This document shows positions 53,565-61,805 of a stretch of DNA of 64,000 bases, one piece after another (the stretch's first letter is position 1; the number at the start of each line of letters is the position of its first letter). The stretch comes from Sphingomonas sp. LT1P40 (GTDB lineage Bacteria; Pseudomonadota; Alphaproteobacteria; Sphingomonadales; Sphingomonadaceae): contig NZ_JAXOJT010000001.1 in the NCBI RefSeq assembly GCF_036663835.1, forward strand, positions 682,001 through 746,000. The letters run 5' to 3'. The notes below the pieces were generated by a model. The model was not told where the DNA came from, did no database searches, and saw only the letters and a list, made by a program, of their open reading frames with translations. A program made the position numbers and the translations under genes.

Positions 53565-54709
53565 CGCCCCCAACCGACCTTGCGCACCGGCACCGGGTCA
53601 CTACGCCGCAGGTACGGTGCGACGAGATTGCGGGCGCGGAAATATTCCTGTTCGACTGGCTCCAGCGTGTCGAAATTGCCGATAACGCGGCGGCATTTGT
53701 CGCTGCGGCACTGGCAGATCATATGCCAGTTGGATTGCGCGAGGGTGGTTGAATAATCCCATGTCACCTCGTCGCCGCTGGCGATCGGGCGGATTGCGAC
53801 GAGGATCACCCCGTCCTCGGTGAAGCGCAGTCCGGCATTGGGATCGCAGCTGTGGTTGACGAGATCGTCGAGCTGGCCGGACGGCCCCATATAATGGTCA
53901 GGCGTGACCTGAACGAAGCGGTCGTCGCTGCCGCGCATCAGGCTGGGGATTTCATCCGTGTGGAAACGCCGTCCGGTGAAGCGCATCAACTCCGCCCCCT
54001 CGGCGAAGCGACAGGTGGCATACACCGCCTTGCCGAGATGGTTCTCACCGACCGCGAACAAATTGCGTGACGGGCGATAGCGATCAAGCACGAGGAAACC
54101 GCCGCGTTTCCAGCCGAGCGAGCGCAGCGGGTTGATTGTGGTCAGCCCGATCATGAACCAGATGCTGGCGTGACAGGCGAGTTCGACGAAAATGTAGGTA
54201 AACTCATCGGCCCCGCCGCCGCCCGCGCGCACGGCGACCAGCAACGTGGCGAGGTCGCCCAGCGTCCACAGTCCCCAGGCGGGCGAGCGTTCGCGGCTGC
54301 GGTCCTTCCACACGCTGGCCCAGGTCGGCCAGAAGCTGACCGGCACGGCGGCGACGACCAGCATATGCGCCCAGAAGGTCTCGCGGAACGCCACCCAGAT
54401 CAGCAATGCGATCAGGCACGCAGCCATGCACAAAGCCTCGGTGGTGGTCGGCGAGGCCCAGTTCGAGCGCCGCCAGAGTGCTAGCGTTACGAAGATGCAG
54501 CAGATGGCGGAGAGCAGGAATACCCAGCTTTGCGGCGCGCCGGGGTTAACCGCGTGATAGGTTAGCGCCTCCGCGGCCGCCGACGCGCTCCAGATCAGCC
54601 AGGATGCGCGATTGGGCTGAACGATCTGACGGCGCAGACCGAGCAGATAGACTCCATAGGCGGCGAAGCTGAAGCTCATCGCAATCAGGAACCAGATATC
54701 GCCGGTCAT
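53561..54709 (-). CDS. Seven-segment membrane protein fused to a SET lysine-methyltransferase domain
   Basis: A 382-aa protein with two parts. Residues about 4-192 contain seven hydrophobic segments (about 4-24, 33-52, 58-78, 88-108, 115-136, 144-164, 169-192). Residues about 205-350 form a SET domain: HLGKAVYATCRFAEGAEL, NHSCDPN at 285-291 (the pseudoknot and AdoMet motif), SGDEVTWDYS at 311-320 (catalytic Tyr position present as DYS), and a post-SET cysteine cluster CQCRSDKCR at 332-340. SET enzymes transfer methyl groups from AdoMet to lysines. The SET part should face the cytosol if the count is right. ATG 54709 follows GGGGG. A SET domain tied to a polytopic membrane unit is unusual in bacteria. 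Confidence 0.88.
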   Translation of the reverse strand: MTGDIWFLIAMSFSFAAYGVYLLGLRRQIVQPNRASWLIWSASAAAEALTYHAVNPGAPQSWVFLLSAICCIFVTLALWRRSNWASPTTTEALCMAACLIALLIWVAFRETFWAHMLVVAAVPVSFWPTWASVWKDRSRERSPAWGLWTLGDLATLLVAVRAGGGGADEFTYIFVELACHASIWFMIGLTTINPLRSLGWKRGGFLVLDRYRPSRNLFAVGENHLGKAVYATCRFAEGAELMRFTGRRFHTDEIPSLMRGSDDRFVQVTPDHYMGPSGQLDDLVNHSCDPNAGLRFTEDGVILVAIRPIASGDEVTWDYSTTLAQSNWHMICQCRSDKCRRVIGNFDTLEPVEQEYFRARNLVAPYLRRSDPVPVRKVGWGR

Positions 54710-54763
54710 TATGCCCCCTGCATGAAGGAGCCGTTTACCTTGTTTATCAGGGTTCGTCAAAGC

Positions 54764-54790
54764 GCGACTCGTGGTGAATCCACGAGTCGC
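54764..54790 (-). terminator. Hairpin past the cysQ gene (weak terminator)
   Basis: Perfect 11-bp stem GCGACTCGTGG/CCACGAGTCGC (54764-54774 with 54780-54790), loop TGAAT, just beyond the cysQ stop. Only three Ts follow on the minus strand, so termination strength is doubtful. A second short stem, 54793-54813, overlaps the stop codon. Confidence 0.55.
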
Positions 54791-54796
54791 TTCGAG

Positions 54797-55525
54797 TCAT
54801 TTTTCGTGACTCGCAACCAGTTCAAGGACCGATTCCGCGAGTTCACGGCGACAGATCAGCAGGTCGGGAATGCTGGTCGGTTCTTCGTTATAGACGAGCG
54901 GCGAGCCGTCGATGCGCGAGGCGTGAAGACCGGCGGCGAGCGCGACGGCGGCGGGGGCGCAATTGTCCCATTGATGCTGGCCGCCGGAATGGAGGTAGAT
55001 TTCGGCCTCGCCCAAAACCACTGCCATCGCCTTTGCGCCCGCCGATCCCATGCCGATGGTGTCGGCGGGCAAGGTTCTGGAAACCGACGCGCAGAGTTTG
55101 CTCGGGCGCGATCGGCTGACGAGCATGCGCGGCGGACTAACGGCAGGCCGGAGCGGGGGCGGGGCATCGGTCGAAAGCGTGATGCCCCGACGCGGCAGCG
55201 CCACCGCACCGACCGCCGGTGCGCCGTCGATGGCCAGCGCGATATGCACCGCCCAATCCTCGCGCCCCTCGGCAAATTCGCGCGTACCGTCCAGCGGATC
55301 GACGATCCACACGCGGCGCGCGATCAGGCGAACTGGGTCGTCGGCGGATTCCTCAGACAGGATCGGATCGTCGGGCCGCGCGTCGTGAAGCATGTCAAGG
55401 ATCAGTCGGTTCGCCTCCCGATCGCCCCGATCACCGTCTGCGCCCTCCGTCTGAACGCGCAGCAGCAGTTCGCCCGCCGCATCGGCAATGGCGCGGGCAA
55501 GGCGGGCGTCGTCCAACAGGCTCAC
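54797..55525 (-). CDS. cysQ: 3'(2'),5'-bisphosphate nucleotidase CysQ
   Basis: A protein of about 242 aa, inositol-monophosphatase fold, that removes the 3'-phosphate from PAP or PAPS. Metal motifs: ILSEES near 63, [13 protein letters not shown] near 80, and [11 protein letters not shown] near 188. GTG 55525 overlaps the cysNC stop by 4 bp and is preferred over GTG 55540. Completes a cysD-cysNC-cysQ operon, clearing the by-product of sulfate activation. Confidence 0.92.
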   Translation of the reverse strand: MSLLDDARLARAIADAAGELLLRVQTEGADGDRGDREANRLILDMLHDARPDDPILSEESADDPVRLIARRVWIVDPLDGTREFAEGREDWAVHIALAIDGAPAVGAVALPRRGITLSTDAPPPLRPAVSPPRMLVSRSRPSKLCASVSRTLPADTIGMGSAGAKAMAVVLGEAEIYLHSGGQHQWDNCAPAAVALAAGLHASRIDGSPLVYNEEPTSIPDLLICRRELAESVLELVASHEK

Positions 55526-57432
55526 AGCGTGGGGGACCACACACCCATGATCGCCTCTACGATCTGCTCCGCCGCCTGTTCGGGCGTAATCCGGGTGGTG
55601 TCGATGCGAATCTCGGGGTTCAGCGGCGCTTCGTAAGGGCTGGAAATGCCGGTAAAATTGGCGATCTCCCCGGCGCGCGCTTTTTTATACAGGCCCTTCA
55701 CGTCGCGGCGCTCCGCTTCTTCCAGCGGGGTGTCGATGAAGATCTCGAAGAACTCGCCCTCCGGCATGATCTGACGCACCATTTCGCGTTCGGCGCGGAA
55801 GGGGGAGATGAAGGCGGTGAGGACGATCAGGCCGGCATCCGTCATGAGCCGCGCGACTTCGCCGACGCGGCGGATATTCTCGACGCGGTCGGCATCGCTG
55901 AAGCTGAGGTCGCGGTTCAGACCATGGCGAACATTGTCGCCGTCGAGCAGGAAGCTGTGCTTGCCGAGCGTATGTAGCCGTTTTTCGACCAGATTGGCGA
56001 TGGTCGACTTGCCCGAGCCGGACAGGCCGGTGAACCAGAGCAGGCGCGGTTGCTGGCCCTTTTGCGCGGCATGCGCTTCGCGTGTGATTTCGACCGCCTG
56101 CCAGTGGACGTTCTGCGCACGGCGGAGCGCGCGGTCGATCATGCCGGCCGCGACGGTCGCGTTGGTCAGCTTGTCGATCAGGATGAACCCGCCAAGATCG
56201 TGATTGTCGATATAGGATTCGAACACGATACCGCGATCGGTGGCGACTTCGGCGATGCCGATATCGTTGAGGTTCAGCGTCTTGGCCGATAGCTTTGCCA
56301 AAGTATTGACGTCGATAATATGCTCCGGCTCGCGGATCGTCGCGCTGACGGTCTGCGTGCCGAGTTTCAGCCAATAGCTGCGACCGGGCAGCAATGGGGT
56401 CGCGTCCATCCACACGATGGTGGCGCTGAACTGGTCGGCGACTTGCGGCGCATCCCCCGCCGCGACGATGACGTCGCCGCGCGAGCAATCGACTTCGTCG
56501 GACAGGGTCAGGGTGACCGACTGGTCGCGGCCCGCCTCAGTCAGGTCGCCGTCATAGGTGACGATGCGCGCGGCGGTGGAGGTGCGGCCCGAGGGCAGAA
56601 TGCGAACGGCGTCGCCGGGTTTGACCGAACCGCTGGCGATGGTGCCCGCAAAGCCGCGAAAGTCGAGATTGGGGCGGTTGACCCATTGCACTGGCATGCG
56701 GAACGGGCGCGCTTCGCCGTCGGCTACGGGCACGGTTTCGAGATGCTCAATCAGCGCGGGGCCGGTGTACCAGTCGGTGTTGCCGCTGGGTGCGGTGATA
56801 TTATCGCCCTTGAATCCGGAGATCGGGATCGCGGTGAATTTGTCGATGCCGATGCTCGTGGCGAATTCGCAATAATCGGCGACGATGCTGTCGAAAATCT
56901 CCTGCGAATAGCCGACCAGATCCATCTTGTTCACCGCCAGCACGATGTGACGGATGCCGATCAGATGGGCGAGGAAGCTGTGGCGGCGGGTTTGGGTCAA
57001 CACGCCCTTGCGCGCGTCGATCAGGATGACGGCGAGGTCGGCGGTCGATGCGCCGGTGACCATGTTGCGGGTATATTGTTCGTGGCCCGGCGTGTCGGCG
57101 ACGATGAACTTGCGTTTTTCGGTGGCGAAGAAGCGATAGGCGACGTCGATCGTGATACCCTGTTCGCGCTCGGCGGCGAGGCCGTCGACCAGCAGGGCGA
57201 AGTCGATTTCCTGCCCTTGCGTGCCGACCCGCTTGCTGTCGGATTCGAGCGCGGCCAGTTGATCCTCGAAAATCTGTTTCGAGTCATAGAGCAGACGGCC
57301 GATCAGCGTGGACTTGCCGTCGTCGACGCTGCCGCAGGTAATGAAACGGAGCAGCGACTTCGACTGATGCTGCGCCAGATACGCGCCGATGTCGGACGCG
57401 ATCAGCTCGTCTGGACGGTAGGAGGAGGTCAT
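55522..57432 (-). CDS. cysNC: Bifunctional sulfate adenylyltransferase subunit 1/adenylylsulfate kinase
   Basis: A 636-aa fusion. The GTPase subunit of ATP sulfurylase (about 1-430) has [18 protein letters not shown] near 32, [12 protein letters not shown] near 113 and NKMDL near 166. The APS kinase part (about 455-636) has [17 protein letters not shown] near 470 and [13 protein letters not shown] near 500. With CysD it makes APS, and the C-terminal half phosphorylates it to PAPS. Overlaps cysD by 1 bp and cysQ by 4 bp. Confidence 0.96.
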   Translation of the reverse strand: MTSSYRPDELIASDIGAYLAQHQSKSLLRFITCGSVDDGKSTLIGRLLYDSKQIFEDQLAALESDSKRVGTQGQEIDFALLVDGLAAEREQGITIDVAYRFFATEKRKFIVADTPGHEQYTRNMVTGASTADLAVILIDARKGVLTQTRRHSFLAHLIGIRHIVLAVNKMDLVGYSQEIFDSIVADYCEFATSIGIDKFTAIPISGFKGDNITAPSGNTDWYTGPALIEHLETVPVADGEARPFRMPVQWVNRPNLDFRGFAGTIASGSVKPGDAVRILPSGRTSTAARIVTYDGDLTEAGRDQSVTLTLSDEVDCSRGDVIVAAGDAPQVADQFSATIVWMDATPLLPGRSYWLKLGTQTVSATIREPEHIIDVNTLAKLSAKTLNLNDIGIAEVATDRGIVFESYIDNHDLGGFILIDKLTNATVAAGMIDRALRRAQNVHWQAVEITREAHAAQKGQQPRLLWFTGLSGSGKSTIANLVEKRLHTLGKHSFLLDGDNVRHGLNRDLSFSDADRVENIRRVGEVARLMTDAGLIVLTAFISPFRAEREMVRQIMPEGEFFEIFIDTPLEEAERRDVKGLYKKARAGEIANFTGISSPYEAPLNPEIRIDTTRITPEQAAEQIVEAIMGVWSPTL

Positions 57433-58328
57433 CAGAAGTAACCCTCCTGCTTCTTCTTCTCCATGCTGCCCGACTGGTCGTGGTCGATCGCGCGGCCTTG
57501 GCGTTCGCTGGTGGTGGTCAACAGCATTTCCTGAATCACGTCGTCCAGCGTTGCAGCCTCGCTCTCGACCGCGCCGGTCAGCGGATAACAGCCGAGCGTG
57601 CGAAAACGGATCGAGCGCTCGACGGGGACTTCCCCGTTCAGCGGGAAGCGCTCGTCATCGACCATGATCGTCAACCCGTCGCGCACCACGGTGGGGCGGG
57701 GGGCCGCAAAATAGAGCGGCACGATCTCGATCCCCTCGGCGCGGATATATTGCCAGATGTCGAGTTCGGTCCAGTTGCTGATCGGGAAGACGCGCATGCT
57801 CTCGCCCTTGGCCTTGCGCGCGTTGTACAGCCGCCACAATTCCGGGCGCTGCGCCTTGGGGTCCCAGCGATGGCTGGCCGAGCGGAAGCTGAACACGCGC
57901 TCCTTCGCGCGACTCTTCTCCTCGTCGCGCCGCGCGCCCCCGAACGCGGCGTCGAAGCCGTATTTGTCGAGCGCCTGCTTCAGGCCCTCGGTCTTCCACA
58001 TGTCGGTGTGCAGCCCGCCATGATCGAACGGGTTTATGCCGCGCGCCTTGGCCTCGGGGTTTTGATAGACGAGCAGTTCCATGCCTGCCTCGGTGGCGGC
58101 ACGGTCGCGCAGCGTGTACATGTCGCGGAACTTCCACGTCGTATCGACATGGAGCAGCGGGAAGGGGGGTGGGGCGGGAAAGAACGCCTTCTTCGCCAGG
58201 TGCAGCATCACCGCGCTGTCCTTGCCGACCGAATAGAGCATCACCGGGCGCTCGGCCTCGGCTACGACTTCACGCATGATATGGATGCTCTCGGCCTCGA
58301 GCCGGGCGAGATGGGTAAGCGACTGCAT
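57432..58328 (-). CDS. cysD: Sulfate adenylyltransferase subunit 2
   Basis: A 298-aa ATP pyrophosphatase-type enzyme. PP-loop variant [18 protein letters not shown] near 32; [20 protein letters not shown] near 130 and the closing [23 protein letters not shown] (quoted as [13 protein letters not shown]) are diagnostic. ATG 58328 gives the usual [11 protein letters not shown] start; ATG 58346 is an in-frame alternative. First gene of the sulfate activation operon. Confidence 0.95.
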   Translation of the reverse strand: MQSLTHLARLEAESIHIMREVVAEAERPVMLYSVGKDSAVMLHLAKKAFFPAPPPFPLLHVDTTWKFRDMYTLRDRAATEAGMELLVYQNPEAKARGINPFDHGGLHTDMWKTEGLKQALDKYGFDAAFGGARRDEEKSRAKERVFSFRSASHRWDPKAQRPELWRLYNARKAKGESMRVFPISNWTELDIWQYIRAEGIEIVPLYFAAPRPTVVRDGLTIMVDDERFPLNGEVPVERSIRFRTLGCYPLTGAVESEAATLDDVIQEMLLTTTSERQGRAIDHDQSGSMEKKKQEGYF

Positions 58329-58666
58329 GGCGGCCGATCTAGTCACACGAAGCGGGTGCTGCGATCTAGATAAAGTTTAGGGCGGATCGACATTGGCCCC
58401 ATGCGAACACGCGAACTCAGTCGAGTCAGGCGGCGTCCTGGCGATCGAGCTCCCACCCGGTGGAGCGTTTGACCATCGGCGCGCGGCACCCTACGCATCG
58501 CGCGCGGTGCCACGTGCTGTCGCTGACGACCGTGGAACGGTCGCGCTCATGCTGCCCAAATGCGCAGCGGATGATCTGAACGATCTTCATTTCGGAACCG
58601 ATCCTAACCCGACGTCAGGGTTCCAATACAGTGCAAATCTTGCAACTTGGGGACAGACGAAGTCGG
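58329..58666. other. 338-bp intergenic region upstream of cysD
   Basis: No credible gene. It holds the presumed cysD promoter. CGATCTAG occurs twice, at 58335-58342 and 58362-58369, 27 bp apart, close to cysD. Further out is an inverted repeat GGAACC...GGTTCC (about 58594-58624) with inner AACCC/GGGTT, on the ugd side. No ribosome binding site or coding bias supports the open frames here. Confidence 0.5.
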
Positions 58667-59992
58667 TCAGATGGTCGGTTCGCGGCGCGGCTTGCCGATC
58701 CCGACCAGCTCGAACCCGGCGCGTCCGGCCTCCGCATCGGTATAGATATTGCGCAGGTCGATCAGCAGCGGTGTCGCCAGCGTCCGGGCCATGCGTGGCA
58801 GGTCGAGCGCGCGGAATTCGTCCCATTCGGTCACGATGACCAGCGCGTCTGCTCCTTCGGCGGCGGCATAGGGGCTGGCGCAGAACTCGACATCCTTCAG
58901 CACCAGCTTTGCCTGCTCGATACCCTCGGGATCGTAAGCTTTTACGATCGCCCCGGCATCCTGCAGCGTTTGGATCACCGCGATCGACGGCGCGTCGCGC
59001 ATATCGTCGGTATTGGGCTTGAAGGTCAGGCCGAGGATGGCGACGGTCTTGTCACGGACTTCGCCGCCCATCGCCTTGATGACCTTGCGACCCATCGCGC
59101 GCTTGCGGCTCTCATTCACCTGCACCGTTGCCTCGACGATGCGCAGCGGCGATTCGGCATCGTCGGCGGTCTTGAGGAGCGCCAGCGTGTCCTTCGGAAA
59201 GCACGATCCGCCATAGCCGGGACCGGCGTTGAGGAACTTGCGGCCGATGCGATTGTCCATGCCGATGCCGCGCGACACCTCCTGCACGTCCGCGCCAACC
59301 TGTTCGCACAGGTCGGCGATCTCGTTGATGAAGGTGATCTTGACCGCGAGAAAGGCGTTGGCAGCGTATTTGATGAGTTCGGCAGTGCGGCGGCCGGTGA
59401 AGACGAGCGGGGCCGACTGGTTGAGCGAGAGCGGGCGATAGATGTCGCGCATGACCTGGCTCGCGCCGTCGTCCTCACTGCCGATGACGACGCGGTCGGG
59501 GCGCTTGAAGTCCTCGATCGCCGCGCCCTCGCGCAGGAATTCGGGGTTGGAGACGACCTTGATCCCCTTGTCCGGCGCGATCCGCGCCACGATCCGCTCG
59601 ACCTCGTCGCCGGTGCCGACCGGGACGGTCGATTTGGTGACGATCACGGCAGGGCCTTCGAGCGCGGCGACGATCTCTTCCGCGGCGGCGAAGACATAGG
59701 AAAGGTCGGCATGGCCATCACCGCGACGGCTGGGCGTGCCGACGGCGATGAACACGGCATCGACACCCTTGACCCCCTCGGCCAGATCGGTGGTGAAGGA
59801 CAGTCGGCCCGAACGGACGTTCGACGCGACCAGTTCGGCCAGGCCCGGCTCATAGATCGGCATCACATTTTGATGCAGCAACTCGATCTTGCGCGCGTCC
59901 TTGTCGACGCAAACGACGTCATGCCCGAAATCGGAGAAACACGCCCCGGACACCAAGCCTACATAGCCGGTGCCGATCATCGCAATGCGCAC
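58667..59992 (-). CDS. UDP-glucose 6-dehydrogenase
   Basis: A 441-aa NAD-dependent enzyme oxidising UDP-glucose to UDP-glucuronate for polysaccharide synthesis. N-terminal NAD motif MRIAMIGTGYVGLVSGACF; VGTPSRRGDGHAD near 122; catalytic Cys in GGSCFPKDT near 263; C-terminal FKPNTDDMRDAPS near 325. The GDP-mannose dehydrogenase family is similar, but the sequence pattern and length favour UDP-glucose. No polysaccharide genes adjoin it here. Confidence 0.92.
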   Translation of the reverse strand: MRIAMIGTGYVGLVSGACFSDFGHDVVCVDKDARKIELLHQNVMPIYEPGLAELVASNVRSGRLSFTTDLAEGVKGVDAVFIAVGTPSRRGDGHADLSYVFAAAEEIVAALEGPAVIVTKSTVPVGTGDEVERIVARIAPDKGIKVVSNPEFLREGAAIEDFKRPDRVVIGSEDDGASQVMRDIYRPLSLNQSAPLVFTGRRTAELIKYAANAFLAVKITFINEIADLCEQVGADVQEVSRGIGMDNRIGRKFLNAGPGYGGSCFPKDTLALLKTADDAESPLRIVEATVQVNESRKRAMGRKVIKAMGGEVRDKTVAILGLTFKPNTDDMRDAPSIAVIQTLQDAGAIVKAYDPEGIEQAKLVLKDVEFCASPYAAAEGADALVIVTEWDEFRALDLPRMARTLATPLLIDLRNIYTDAEAGRAGFELVGIGKPRREPTI

Positions 59993-60083
59993 GCCAAAGC
60001 CCTTTCGATCGAAGAGAGTGCGCTCTTACCCAAAGCCGGGTTGACGGCAAGTGTATGGCGCGGATGCCACAACGCAGGACATG

Positions 60084-60117
60084 AAAAAGCGCGCAGCTTC
60101 AGTAGAAGTGCGCGCGC
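60084..60117 (-). terminator. Intrinsic terminator of a short minus-strand unit
   Basis: GCGCGC (60089-60094) pairs with GCGCGC near 60112-60117, with an inner CTTC/GAAG stem around TACT, and AAAAA at 60084-60088 gives UUUUU on the minus strand. It lies 90 bp before the ugd start, so it ends or attenuates transcription from the small unit upstream. Confidence 0.7.
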
Positions 60118-60133
60118 GGTATTCTGGAAATGG

Positions 60134-60184
60134 TAGCCCGGACAAAGCAGCATCACGAAATCGTGATGGCGCCGGTCCGGGCTA
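60134..60184 (-). ncRNA. Nested-hairpin RNA element
   Basis: An outer perfect 10-bp stem (60134-60143 with 60175-60184) encloses a perfect 7-bp hairpin CATCACG-aaat-CGTGATG (60151-60168). It lies between the tiny ORF at 60193-60261 and the terminator at 60084-60117. The orientation is inferred from that terminator. Could be an sRNA, a leader structure or a protein-binding RNA. Confidence 0.5.
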
Positions 60185-60192
60185 GGAACTGG

Positions 60193-60261
60193 TTACCAGG
60201 GGCGAAGCGACTCGCCGTAGGCTTCCCGCAAAAGAAACGCGAACATCAGATATTCTCCCAT
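60193..60261 (-). CDS. Candidate 17-22-residue leader peptide ORF
   Basis: From ATG 60261 the frame reads MGEYLMFAFLLREAYGESLR then PW and stop. Within it ATG 60246 (MFAFLL) follows GGGAG at about 8-base spacing, giving a 17-residue peptide. Hydrophobic start, charged middle. It precedes the nested hairpin and a terminator, the arrangement of a leader peptide or dual-function small RNA. No homologue recognised; expression is unproven. Confidence 0.4.
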   Translation of the reverse strand: MGEYLMFAFLLREAYGESLRPW

Positions 60262-60288
60262 TGTGCGCAAAGACCGCACCCAATTTGG

Positions 60289-60303
60289 TTAAACCAAAAT
60301 TAA
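60289..60303. promoter_or_regulatory. CtrA-type site (TTAA-N7-TTAA)
   Basis: TTAAACCAAAATTAA: two TTAA boxes exactly seven bases apart, the full CtrA consensus spacing. It overlaps an inverted repeat TTTGGTT-a-AACCAAA (60284-60298). Position between the leftward small unit and the EAL gene suits control of either. CtrA binding is inferred. Confidence 0.5.
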
Positions 60304-60401
60304 TCATGAATCAATCCTTTACCATCGGTTGGCGCACGGTTCCCCGGCTCGGTCGTTTCGTCCTTAAGGGTTCCTTCAAGAGTGCAGGCTATCGCGGTGT
60401 C

Positions 60402-61805
60402 ATGTCGGAGCGCCTCGAACCCGCAGCTGGACCGGATCCGTACCGCGGAACGCGAGGGCGCGTTGCGCATCGCGCGTCGATTCGAGCGGACGCACCCATC
60501 TCGCTCCCGGTGTCGCGCGGTTCGGCAAAGGGCGCTACCCGCAGGTCGAACGAGGTTGCGTCGCCCACCGCGTGGCGAGTCATAACCCTTTGTGAAATCG
60601 TCAACTTTCAATCGCTGCGGCGGCATCTCGGTCGCCCGCGCGCCGACACGCTGGTGCGCGATGTCTCGGACCGCGTCAGCGCCATCCAGCCCGATATGCG
60701 ATTGTCGGTCGCCGGACGGTCACTGCTCGAACTGTCGTTCGAGGCCGAGTCGGTTGAGCAGGCGACCGAGAATGTCGAACGGCTGTGCCGCGCCTTTTCC
60801 CGCACGCTCGATCTGGATGGCGAGCGTCATTTGATCCAGCTGCGCTGGGGCATCGCCGCAGCCCCGGCGGGCGACAATGACGAGGTTCGCCTAACCGAAG
60901 CCGCCGAATCGGCGCTGGAGCAGGCACGCGCGGAAACACGGGTCGTAACGCTCGATCTGTCGCGCACCGATGTGGCGTTCGATCGTATGGCGTTGATGCG
61001 CGAACTGCCGCGTGCGATCACATCGGGCCAGCTGTTCCTGCAATATCAGCCGAAAGTGAACGTCCGGAAGGAGAAGATCGTCGGGTGCGAGGCGTTGGTG
61101 CGCTGGCGGCACCCGCTGCGCGGCCTGATCCTGCCCGGCGATTTCATTTCCGCGGCGGAAGAGAGCGGCGAGATTTCGGGCCTGACCTTGTGGACGCTGC
61201 GGCAGGTGATTGCCGATCAACAGGTGATGACCGCGCACGGCCACGACATGCCGGTATTCATCAACATTTCGGGCGTGTTGCTGGCTGACACCGCTTTCGT
61301 CGCGGAAGCATGCCGTATCGTGACCGATTCGGGCGCGAAGATCGGATTCGAGATCACCGAGACCGCCGTTATCCGCGATCCCGAGTGCGCGATCCGGCAT
61401 CTAAACATGTTTTCCGACATCGGCATTCCGCTGGCGATCGACGATTACGGCGCAGGGCTGTCGTCGCTGGCCTATCTCAAGCAATTGCCCGCGACCGAGC
61501 TGAAGATCGACAAGATGTTCGTGATGCAGCTGACGTCGAGCAACCGCGATCCGCTGATCGTGCGTTCGACCATCGATCTGGCGCACGCGCTGGAGATGGA
61601 AGTGACCGCCGAAGGGGTCGAAACCCCGGCCGCGCTGGCGTTGCTCAGCGTGATGGGCTGCGACATGGTTCAGGGCTATCTGATTAGCCGTCCGATCGCG
61701 CTCGACGCATTTATCCGCTTTCTGGACGACGAAGGGCACAAGGCGGCATCGGCCATGCGCCCCAGCTTCGCGCGTCCGGAAGGATTCTGGCGCAAGAGCG
61801 TTTGA
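60402..61805 (+). CDS. EAL phosphodiesterase with degenerate GGDEF domain
   Basis: A cyclic-di-GMP phosphodiesterase-type protein. The GGDEF-like domain (about residues 60-200 from this start) has lost its motif: the site reads AGRSLLELSF. The EAL domain (about 215-445) keeps the catalytic set: CEALVRWRHP, NISG, EITETA, IDDYGAG, LKIDKMF and AEGVET. No membrane segment is seen, so it is cytosolic. I prefer ATG 60402; ATG 60306 is in frame, but codons 60306-60401 have weaker third-position GC bias. It overlaps the downstream kinase gene by 1 bp. Confidence 0.85.
   Translation: MSERLEPAAGPDPYRGTRGRVAHRASIRADAPISLPVSRGSAKGATRRSNEVASPTAWRVITLCEIVNFQSLRRHLGRPRADTLVRDVSDRVSAIQPDMRLSVAGRSLLELSFEAESVEQATENVERLCRAFSRTLDLDGERHLIQLRWGIAAAPAGDNDEVRLTEAAESALEQARAETRVVTLDLSRTDVAFDRMALMRELPRAITSGQLFLQYQPKVNVRKEKIVGCEALVRWRHPLRGLILPGDFISAAEESGEISGLTLWTLRQVIADQQVMTAHGHDMPVFINISGVLLADTAFVAEACRIVTDSGAKIGFEITETAVIRDPECAIRHLNMFSDIGIPLAIDDYGAGLSSLAYLKQLPATELKIDKMFVMQLTSSNRDPLIVRSTIDLAHALEMEVTAEGVETPAALALLSVMGCDMVQGYLISRPIALDAFIRFLDDEGHKAASAMRPSFARPEGFWRKSV

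Noticed and set aside
58580..58630. EcfG-type stress promoter (GGAAC-N16-CGTT) upstream of cysD
   Set aside because: GGAACC is present on the minus strand but the downstream element reads CGGTT at the wrong spacing.
58393..58839. 148-codon plus-strand frame upstream of cysD
   Set aside because: No recognisable protein motif, no ribosome site, and it runs into the antisense of ugd.
60306..60401. N-terminal extension of the EAL protein from ATG 60306
   Set aside because: No ribosome site, weaker third-codon GC and direct contact with the CtrA-type box make it less likely, though it cannot be excluded.
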